Assembly (NCBI GenBank): GCA_016713535.1
Contig: JADJOY010000013.1
Coordinates: forward strand, 5,684 to 69,683
Direction: 5' to 3'
DNA from: JADJOY01 sp016713535 [NCBI: Deltaproteobacteria bacterium]
Lineage (GTDB): Bacteria; JADJOY01
DNA: 64,000 nucleotides
The position numbers and the translations under genes are program-made. Below, one piece after another: positions 55,422-62,517 of the stretch. The notes beneath the pieces are model-generated. The model had not been told where the DNA came from. It saw nothing but the letters and a program-made list of their open reading frames with translations, and searched no databases. Numbering within the stretch: position 1 is the stretch's first letter; each line of letters starts with the position of its first letter.

Positions 55422-56410
55422 TTAGTCTCCTACACTCCGGAGATCCTTATAGTCGGCGGAATCCTTCCATCCTCCCTCGTGGAACCACTTCTCCCACGTG
55501 CAGGTGCCTACGCAATCATGCGCCTTCCTGCTCGTCTCATAATATCCATCCGGTTCCTTACGCATCCTTTCCCGCCACTCGCTCAGTTTGTCGCTGACGC
55601 ATGGGAGCGACACCTGGAACGCTTGCTCCTCTGATTTCCAGAAGTCGAAGTTCTCCGGGTAAACGGGACTCTCGCCATCAGGAATCTGTCTCGACCCCTG
55701 CTTACAACTCATCCCTGCCCGCTTCATGTAACGGATGTGATCGTTCTCGTGCTGCAGGTAGCAGGTGCCAAGCTCGCAATGAATCTCCGATACCTGCCTC
55801 GTGAAGCAAGGCGATAGCTCGCCGTTCTTACAGCAGACACCCCCGAGGGGTGCCCCTTGGCTCGCGAGAGGCGCCGGGCGAGATCCGCGGCATGGTTTGC
55901 CTTGTCTCGTGTCTGGGCGAGCGCGGGGATCGGTATCGCAGTGAAAATTGCAGCGACCCCAACCGTAACGAGCATCTGGACCAGAGTGAATTGACCCGTT
56001 GGGTCGGCCAGCAGGTTGGGATCGAGGTGCGCATATGCGTATGGCTGTAGTGACTTGGGATCTTCACGGCGGCCCGCGACCGGATCCCTCGACTCAAACC
56101 TCCCCGTACCCGGATCCATCCACCGGGCCCGCAGGTACGTCATCCCGAGATCCGGGTCGTGTACCTCCCCAAACGCGCGGTGATGAAACAGCACATCGAT
56201 CGCGTTCGGGTCCGAGAGCGTGTTGCCCCACGCGTCGTAGTCGTACGACGCGACCACGGTGCCGGTCGTATCCACAACCTTTCGGACGGAATTCTGGCCG
56301 TCCTTCAATGTGCAGCGTTCGCCCAAAAGGACCACCCTGACTTCAAGGGCGAGCGATTCGTGCGAGGCGAGCACGGCAGGCGCCTGGTCGGGAAGAAACC
56401 GGACTGTCAA
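55422..56410 (-). CDS. Rhs tip A: core tip + hydrophobic segment + Cys-rich HENDH metallopeptidase toxin (frameshift near 55845)
   Basis: The core end is clear: KDGQNSVRKVVDTTGTV, YDYDAWGNTL, YLRARWMDPGTGRFESRDP and LLADPTG. It is followed by the hydrophobic QFTLVQMLVTVGVAAIFTA. After AKGHPSG the first frame fails. Removing one G from the run near 55845 continues it as VCCKNGELSPCFTRQVSEIH and CYLQHENDHIRYMKRAGMSC to the TAA at 55422. The HENDH sequence fits HExxH, and the domain has about eight Cys, suggesting an oxidising (periplasmic) site of action. The true start is unclear; a TTG at 56308 or the ATG at 56410 are possibilities. Confidence 0.7.
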
Positions 56411-56612
56411 AGACCCCGGCCGCTCGGACCAGCCCGAGCGGCGTCTGTCGAGGGCGATCCAACATCGAGAGGACGATCGGCGCGACTGGGAACCGCGCCC
56501 ATTTTGCCGCGCTTACCGCGGCGGGCGCGGCCGGGCCGGCCTGAGCGAGGAACGTGGGCGGAAGGGGCTGAGCGACGGGGTTCGCGGCTACCCGAAGGGC
56601 CGTGAGCGGCGA
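56411..56612. other. Junction sequence between tip A and the HEPN gene
   Basis: A frame on the plus strand can be read through 56300-56605 (KDHPDFKGERFVRGEHGRRL), but it overlaps the tip and has no recognisable domain, so I do not call a gene. GC content rises back to the chromosomal level here. Confidence 0.4.
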
Positions 56613-57344
56613 CTAGAGCATGCCCACGACGCGGTCGATCGCAGCCGCGACGACCCGGACATCCTCGAGCAGATGCTCGATCCTCGACTGGTGAACCCGG
56701 CGGTACGGTTCCGAGACCTTCTTGGATAGGTCGCGGACGGCTCGCCGCGCCGTCGCTCCGCCTTGCGCCGAATCCACGCCGTGGACGATGCGGTTTCGGT
56801 AATCCGGCAACTCGATGCCGACGCGGTTCCGGAGCGGCACGCCCTGCCCCGGCGTGCAGGCGCCGCTCGCTTCGAGCTCCTGTGCGACCCAGTCGGTGAA
56901 GCCGGGGCGGCCGGAGGCACCTCCATCCCCAGCCGCGTGAGGAGGCTCACGAGCGCGGCCAGCGTCTGTACGCTCGGTGGACGCTGCGCCCTCGAGGACG
57001 CGGTCGAGCGTCTTGGTGGTCGGCTTCACCGCCGCTCCGCCCTGGATCCGCCAGCGCTTTCGGAAGGCTTCCGGATGCTCGTCGATGAACCGAACCGCCG
57101 TGTTTCGCGCGAAGGCTTCCCACGCGGTGACGAGCGAGACGAGGGCGCTCTCGACGAGAACGTCGTCGGCGCCCTGAGCGGCGCGACGCGCGAGGCGTGC
57201 CGCCGCTTCGATGGGCTCACCGTTGCGCTTGAATTCGATCTGGCGCTCGCGCGCCCGGATCGCGTCTTTCACGAGCGAGCGATGGCTCCAGAGGATCTGG
57301 ATCCGCTCGACCTGCTCGATGAGCCGATCATACGGCCAGGCCAT
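56613..57344 (-). CDS. HEPN-domain protein, probable RNase of a defence or toxin-antitoxin pair
   Basis: A 243-residue helical protein. Residues 60-95 (VESALVSLVTAWEAFARNT) match the helix of MAE_28990 or RiboL-PSP type HEPN domains. The C-terminal part has the catalytic Rx4H motif in YRNRIVHG. HEPN proteins cut RNA in many abortive-infection and toxin systems. Residues around 125-150 look out of frame: an alternative frame reads VQTLAALVSLLTRLGMEVPP at the same place, suggesting two compensating indels. It starts eight bases after the stop of the next gene upstream, so the two are an operon. Confidence 0.65.
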   Translation of the reverse strand: MAWPYDRLIEQVERIQILWSHRSLVKDAIRARERQIEFKRNGEPIEAAARLARRAAQGADDVLVESALVSLVTAWEAFARNTAVRFIDEHPEAFRKRWRIQGGAAVKPTTKTLDRVLEGAASTERTDAGRAREPPHAAGDGGASGRPGFTDWVAQELEASGACTPGQGVPLRNRVGIELPDYRNRIVHGVDSAQGGATARRAVRDLSKKVSEPYRRVHQSRIEHLLEDVRVVAAAIDRVVGML

Positions 57345-57352
57345 CGAGCGCT

Positions 57353-57769
57353 TCAGAACGTGATGAGGCGAGGGACGCCGCCGTTGATCTTCTTCACGGT
57401 AGCCGGATCGGCCTGGCCGGACCGAAGGACCAGACCCGAGGCGAGCCCCGCGGGAGTCATCGTCGAGGTGGCCGCGCGGAGCTCGCTGAGCCGCTGACGC
57501 AGCTCACCCATCCCGAAGCGCCCAGCCGGCAGCAGGTCGTAGACGCCGAAGAGTGCGCCGTCCCGCAGCACCGCGATGTCGAAACGCCGGAGCTGGCTGC
57601 CGACCGAGAGCTGGCGCTCGATCCCGGCCCCCCAACGGTGGCCACCGGGGTGCTTCGTCCGGAGGGTCTCCAGCACGATCGGCAGTGCCGCGCGAGCGAG
57701 GAAGCTCCGTTCGGCATACTCCGGGCCCTCGATGTCGTCGTGAACGGCCTTGCGAGCTGCGGTTCCCAT
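57353..57769 (-). CDS. Uncharacterised partner gene of the HEPN protein
   Basis: A 138-residue soluble protein with no family I recognise. Features are a conserved-looking centre (RFDIAVLRDGALFGVYDLLP) that resembles a strand-turn-strand core of nuclease or nucleotidyltransferase folds but lacks the GSx9DxD motif, and a C-terminal GGVPRLITF. It lies between the tyrosine recombinase (8 bp upstream) and the HEPN gene (8 bp downstream), so all three are co-oriented. It may be the antitoxin or second subunit of the HEPN module; this is context only. Confidence 0.5.
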   Translation of the reverse strand: MGTAARKAVHDDIEGPEYAERSFLARAALPIVLETLRTKHPGGHRWGAGIERQLSVGSQLRRFDIAVLRDGALFGVYDLLPAGRFGMGELRQRLSELRAATSTMTPAGLASGLVLRSGQADPATVKKINGGVPRLITF

Positions 57770-57776
57770 GGTGGGC

Positions 57777-58694
57777 CTACCTTACACCAGCCTCGTGTCG
57801 ATCGGACTCACTCGGGCCGTCCCAACCCTGCCGCTCGGACGAGGCCAGCGTCTCCCGAGGATGATACCGCGCGTGCGCGTCCTTGAGCTCGGTGATGGTG
57901 AGCTTGAGGTAGGGCTCGAGTGTGGCCACCGAGCGGTGCCCGAGAAGCTCCTGGACGTGCCGGACGTTGGCACCGGCGCGGAGCATCGACGTGGCGGTGG
58001 TGACCCGGAAGACGTGCGGGGTGATCGTCTTCCGGATCCGCGCGAGCCGCGCGTACTTCCGGACCATCCATTCCACGGCAGTGTTGTCCAGCGCGCGGCC
58101 GGTCCGGCTCACGAAGAGCTGCGGCACGTCGTCCTCGCCCACCAGCTCGGGCCGCGCGTGCGCCAGGTACTCGCGGATCACCTCCACCGCGATCCTCCCG
58201 AGCGGCACCACGCGCTGCCGTCCGCCCTTGGGCCGGGTCACCCTGAGAAAGCCGCCGGCGAGGTCGAGATCGGCCGACCGGATGCCCGTGAGCTCGTTGA
58301 CGCGAATGCCGGTCGCGTAGAAGACCTCGAGGATTCCCCGGTCGCGCAGCCCGAGCCGGCTCGTGACGTCGGGGGCCGCGAGCAGGCGCTTCATCTCCTT
58401 CGGGTCGATCACGTCCCGCGGAAGCGGGCGATCCCGCTTCGGGAGCTCGACGACTCGCGCCAGGTCGAGCGCCAAGTAGTCCTCCCGATCCAGCCAGCGC
58501 AGAAAGTGCTTCACCGCGGTCAGGATGCCGCGCCGGGTCTGCGCCTTGAGGCGAGCACCGCGCTGCGTCTCGGTGTCGGCCAGGTCGTCTTGAAATCCGC
58601 GCACCCGGTCTCGGGTGAGCTGCTCGACTGTCAGGACGCCCTCGCCCTCGAGGTGAGCGACGAACCGATGGATCGCCTCGCGCTCGAGGCGCAC
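57777..58694 (-). CDS. Tyrosine recombinase/integrase
   Basis: A 305-residue XerC/D-like recombinase. The N-terminal core-binding domain (TRRGILTAVKHFLRWLDRED) precedes the catalytic domain with Arg in YATGIRVNELTGI, the HVFRVTTATSML box (HxxR) and GHRSVATLEPYLKL, whose Tyr is the nucleophile. The start used is the GTG at 58694. An ATG at 58761 would add 22 residues (KLARLVLPF...) but lies in another frame, so a frameshift near 58725 is possible. It probably mobilised the cassette with the HEPN pair and perhaps the Rhs tips. Confidence 0.85.
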   Translation of the reverse strand: MRLEREAIHRFVAHLEGEGVLTVEQLTRDRVRGFQDDLADTETQRGARLKAQTRRGILTAVKHFLRWLDREDYLALDLARVVELPKRDRPLPRDVIDPKEMKRLLAAPDVTSRLGLRDRGILEVFYATGIRVNELTGIRSADLDLAGGFLRVTRPKGGRQRVVPLGRIAVEVIREYLAHARPELVGEDDVPQLFVSRTGRALDNTAVEWMVRKYARLARIRKTITPHVFRVTTATSMLRAGANVRHVQELLGHRSVATLEPYLKLTITELKDAHARYHPRETLASSERQGWDGPSESDRHEAGVR

Positions 58695-58757
58695 CGTGCG
58701 CGCGGCGCCCGATGCGCTCGCGGTGACGGAGAAACGGCAAGACCAGGCGCGCGAGCT

Positions 58758-58936
58758 TCATGACTCCTCCTGCTCACGGGGGTGCACCGCTTCGTGCGAG
58801 CGCTTGAGCTCCATCGGCACCACGCGGGTGTACACGGCGCTCGTCCGGCGCGTCCACACGCGCGCTGGCGTTCGCCGACGCGCGGATCCGGGTGGAACCA
58901 GTGCTTGCAGATCCGGCATGGGCGACGGGTTGGCAT
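58758..58936 (-). pseudogene. Small zinc-ribbon-like protein, frameshifted
   Basis: The ATG at 58936 follows a GGAGGAT ribosome site. The first 30 residues (PTRRPCRICKHWFHPDPRV, then ERQRAC) show a CxxC and a later Cys in the pattern of small zinc-binding proteins often found directly upstream of integrase genes. After ERQRAC the frame breaks and the expected second Cys/His pair is lost. Another frame runs to a stop at 58758 abutting the possible integrase ATG at 58761. Function is unknown. Confidence 0.45.
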
Positions 58937-59181
58937 GGCGATCCTCCTGCGAGGAGGACGACGACCGCACCTCCTCCAGATCCGCAGGATTCGCAGGACG
59001 GAACCGCGGGTGCCACTGAGCGGCCGACACAGTGTTCGTGATGTCGACGCCACGGAACGGCCGGCGGAGATCGAAAGCTCGCGTTCGTTGCGGCCCGGGA
59101 CGTCGATTCAGGGCGTGGTGGGAGCGTCGACGGAACGGGCCCGTGTGCCACCATGCAAGTCGAGCTCAGCGCTCGTACGCC
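58937..59181. other. Spacer between the integrase cassette and the first IS66 element
   Basis: No gene, strong hairpin or repeat is supported in these 245 bases. The last eight bases (CGTACGCC) form the left copy of the IS66 target duplication. Confidence 0.5.
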
Positions 59182-59259
59182 GTAAGCGTTCGACGAACCG
59201 CATCTTCAGTCCGGCCCGCGCGCGCGTGACACTCGCTGCCCCCTGGCGAGGAGGGTGGC

Positions 59260-59627
59260 GTGGACGGACGAGATCGAGCTCGGCTGCAGCGGCTTCGTGG
59301 CACGCGGTGGGACGAGGCCGACGCCCGGTGGGTGATCGGTCTGGCGGAAGCGGAGGGCGCGGCGCTGCATCACCTCGCCCGCGAGCACGGTCTTGACCCG
59401 CAGCGCCTGTACTGGTGGCGCCGCCGTCTCGCGTCGGCCACCGTCGCTGCGGAGGCCGGGTTTGTTGCGGTGCATGTGGTCGAGGCGACGAGGTACGAAG
59501 GCAGGCGCCGGACTGTGGCGATGGCGTGGTCGTGGAGACGCCGGCCGGTCACCGCATCCACGTCGGCCCGGGCTTCGACGCCGACACCCTCGCACGGGTC
59601 GTGTCCGTTCTGGGTGGGCGGTGCTGG
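59260..59627 (+). pseudogene. tnpA: IS66 TnpA (Orf1), frameshifted
   Basis: An accessory DNA-binding protein of IS66. From the GTG at 59260 (GGAGG site upstream) it reads RWDEADARWVIGLAEAEGAA and LAREHGLDPQRLYWWRRRL, the family helix-turn-helix. It shifts frame near 59480 before the conserved end GHRIHVGPGFDADTLARVV. Confidence 0.8.
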
Positions 59628-59634
59628 GCTAGCC

Positions 59635-60016
59635 GACCCGCGTCTTCCTGTGGACGGCTCCGACGGACATGCGCAGGGGCTTCCCGGGACTCGCGGCGAT
59701 CGTGCGCGAGGTGGTCGGGCAACCCGCAGAGCGGTGATCTGTACGTCTTCGCCAACCGTCGTCGCGACCTCCTCAAGTGCCTGTATTGGAGCGCACCGGG
59801 TACGTGATCGTCTACAAGCGGCTCGCCAGGGCACCTTCCGTATCCCTCGCGCAGCGCCGGGAAGCCGGCTCGAGAATGACCACGGTCGAGCTCGCGTTGC
59901 TGCTCGACGGCGCCGATCCACGGCAGCTTCCGCGCCGCACGGTGTCGCCACCGGAAAAACTCCGCTACGACGCAAAAACGTTTCGCTTCACCGTAGACAA
60001 CGTTTGCACCTCGTGA
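59635..60016 (+). pseudogene. tnpB: IS66 TnpB (Orf2), frameshifted
   Basis: The second IS66 accessory protein. Fragments in different frames give RVFLWTAPTDMRRGFPGLAA, GDLYVFANRRRDLLKCLYW and the end TVELALLLDGADPRQLPRR. At least two frame changes (near 59733 and 59795) prevent a single product. Confidence 0.8.
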
Positions 60017-61602
60017 CACCGTTCGGCGCGTGGCCACGCGCGACCCTCGAAGCAAGCCAGAGCGTCGTCCGCTTCGCGGACCAGCTGATCTCCGAGGGCC
60101 GATCCGACGAGGCGCTCCCCTCGGTCAACGTGCTGCGCGAGGTGCTCCGACGTCCGACCAGCTCAAGCTCGAGAACCAGAAGCTGCGCAAGGCGCGCTAC
60201 GGCCCGTCTCTCCGAGAGATCGCCGTCGACCAGCTCGCTCTTCGTCCGGGGCCGCTCGAAAGCTCGCCCGACGGAACCGGCACCTCCGGCGCCGCCGCCC
60301 GGAAACGACGCTCGGTCGCGCCTCCGACGAAGCGACGCGGCTCCACGGGCGCCGTGGGCTGCCCGCCGATCTGCCACGCGAGGGCAGGTGTACGAGCCGG
60401 CGGCGGCCGGTGCCAGTGCGCGGTGTCGGCGTGGCGAAAGGCGTGATCGGCTACGAGACAGGCGGGCTCCGGTACGATGCCGGCGACGCTCAAGGTGATC
60501 GATGCACAAAGCGCACCGAGTATTGCCGTACCGGCCGTGCTCAGGGCGAGATGGTCGTGGCTCCGGCGCCGCCGAAGGTGATCGACAAGGGACTACCAGG
60601 CCGGGATTGCTCGCAGCCGTGACGCTCTCAAATTACGGCCTGGCCTGCCCGCTGAACCGTCAGGAAGCGATCTAGGAGCTCGCCGGCCACCGCTGCCGCG
60701 CTCGACCACCGCAGGCTGGGTGGAGGCGACGGCGGAGCTACTCGCGCCGGTGGTGGAGCGCATCCGCGTGCGCGTTGAGCGCGCACGTGTTGCTGCGACG
60801 ACACCGGGATCTGTGTCCTCGACCGCGACCACCCGAAGGGTTCGAAGCGCAGTCACCTCTGGGTGTACCTCGGCGACGGTGGGCGGTCTACGACCACGCC
60901 GAACTGGACGAAGGCCGGGCCCGGTGCCGGTTCTTGGCGGAGCGCCGCGGTTGGTTGGTCGCGGATGGGTTCGCCGGTTTCGACCAGGTCTTCGAGCGCC
61001 CGGAGGTGCGCGCGGCGGGCTGCTGGGCCCATGCGCGCCGGTACTTTGTGGAAGCGCTCGAATCCGGGCGACGCCGCGCTTCGCTCGCGTTGCGATGGAT
61101 GCAGGCGCTTTTCGCGGTGGAGCGACGCGCCTCGGATGACGGGCTCAACGCCGACGACTGCCTCGCGTTGCGGCGCAGCGAGGCGTGCCGCTGATCCACG
61201 GACTCCGGACGGTGGCTGGCCGCGACGGCGAACGGAAGTCGGTCGGGCCGAGCCCGCTGCGGCAGGCGGTGGGCTACACGCTAGGACGCTGGCCCGCACT
61301 CTTGGCGTTTCTCGAAGACGGGCGCGTCCCGATGACCAACAATGCCGCCGAGCGCGCGCTGCGCCGGATCGCGGTGGGCCGGAAGAACTGGCTCTTCGCG
61401 GGCTCGGACGCCGGGGCGCAGCGTGCGGCGATCGCCTACTCGGTCCTCGCCACCTGTCGGCTCCAGGGCGTGAGCCCTGGTCTCCTACCTCCGCGACGTC
61501 CCTCGCCAAGATCGCCGCCAGCTGGCCGCACGCCGCATCGATGAGCTGCTACCCGATCGCTGGGCGGCCGAGAATCCCGAACTCGTCGGCGCCAGGTCCT
61601 GA
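60014..61602 (+). pseudogene. tnpC: IS66 TnpC transposase, frameshifted
   Basis: The DDE transposase of IS66. Recognisable pieces are a coiled-coil start (LKLENQKLRKARYGPS), the catalytic-domain fragment ERPEVRAAGCWAHARRYFVE, MTNNAAERALRRIAVGRKNW and NWLFAGSDAGAQRAAIAYS (region of the catalytic Glu), and the end RRIDELLPDRWAAENPELVG. The pieces lie in all three frames with about seven shifts, so the gene is dead as read. Confidence 0.85.
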
Positions 61603-61770
61603 CGCCTCCGGGGTGTGGTTCGTCGAACGCTTACCGTCCGCCGACCCAGCATGACCAGGTCGACGAACAGCCCAACGCAACCCATCCGCAGCGTAAGCGT
61701 TCGACGAACCGCATCTTCAGTCCGGCCCGCGCGCGCGTGACACTCGCTGCCCCCTGGCGAGGAGGGTGGC

Positions 61771-62130
61771 GTGGACGGACGAGATCGAGCTCGGCTGCAG
61801 CGGCTTCGTGGCACGCGGTGGGACCGACGCCCGGTGGGTGATCGGTCTGGCGGAAGCGGAGGGCGCGGCGCTCCATCACCTCCGCCCGCACGCCTGGTCC
61901 TGACCCGCAGCGCCTGTACTGGTGGCGCCGCCGTCTCGCGTCGGCCACCGTCGCTGCGGAGGGCCGGGGTTTGTTCGGTGCACTGTGGTCGAGGGCGACG
62001 AGGTACACGAGCAGGCGCCGGACTGTGGCGATGGCGTGGTCGTGGGACGCCGGCCGGTCACCGCATCCACGTCGGCGGGCTTCGACGCCGACACCCTCGC
62101 ACAGGTCGTGTCCGTTCTGGGTGGGCGGTG
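61771..62130 (+). pseudogene. tnpA: IS66 TnpA, copy 2, frameshifted
   Basis: From the GTG at 61771 it follows copy 1 but has lost six bases after GTRWD and shifted near 61890. Fragments WVIGLAEAEG and QRLYWWRRRLASATVAAE are recognisable only by comparison with copy 1 across frames. Confidence 0.7.
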
Positions 62131-62134
62131 CTGG

Positions 62135-62515
62135 CTGGCCGACCCGCGTCTTCCTGTGGACGGCTCCGACGGACATGCGCAGGGAAACTTCCGGGACTCG
62201 CGGCGATCGTGCGCGGGTGGTCGGGCAACCCGCAGGCGGTGATCTGTACGTCTTCGCCAGCCGTCGTCGCGACCTCCTCAAGTTGCCTGTAGGAGCGCAC
62301 CGGGTACGTGATCGTCTACAAGCAGCTCGCCAGGGCACCTTCCGTATCCACTCGCGCAGCGCCGGGAAGCCGGCTCGAGAATGACCACGGTCGAGCTCGC
62401 GTTGCTGCTCGACGGCGCCGATCCACGGCAGCTTCCGCGCCGCACGGTGTCGCCACCGGAAAAACTCCGCTACGACGCAAAAACGTTTCGCTTCACCGTG
62501 AGACAACGTTTGCAC
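62135..62515 (+). pseudogene. tnpB: IS66 TnpB, copy 2, frameshifted
   Basis: Contains RVFLWTAPTDMRR, GDLYVFASRRRDLLK and the end TVELALLLDGADPRQLPRR. It has independent indels relative to copy 1 (for example near 62186 and 62285), so the copies decayed or were mis-assembled separately. Confidence 0.7.
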
Positions 62516-62517
62516 CT

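Larger units (their letters stand above)
59182..61634 (+). mobile_element. IS66-family insertion sequence, degenerate copy 1
   Basis: A 2453-bp element with terminal inverted repeats GTAAGCGTTCGACGAACC at the left and its complement at the right (61616-61634). The flanking 8-mers CGTACGCC and CGTCCGCC are a target duplication with one mismatch, as expected for IS66. It carries tnpA, tnpB and tnpC in the family order, all frameshifted. Confidence 0.9.

Noticed and set aside
56159-56605. Plus-strand open frame with KDHPDFKGERFVRGEHGRRL
   Set aside because: It overlaps Rhs tip A on the other strand, has no recognisable domain and no ribosome site.
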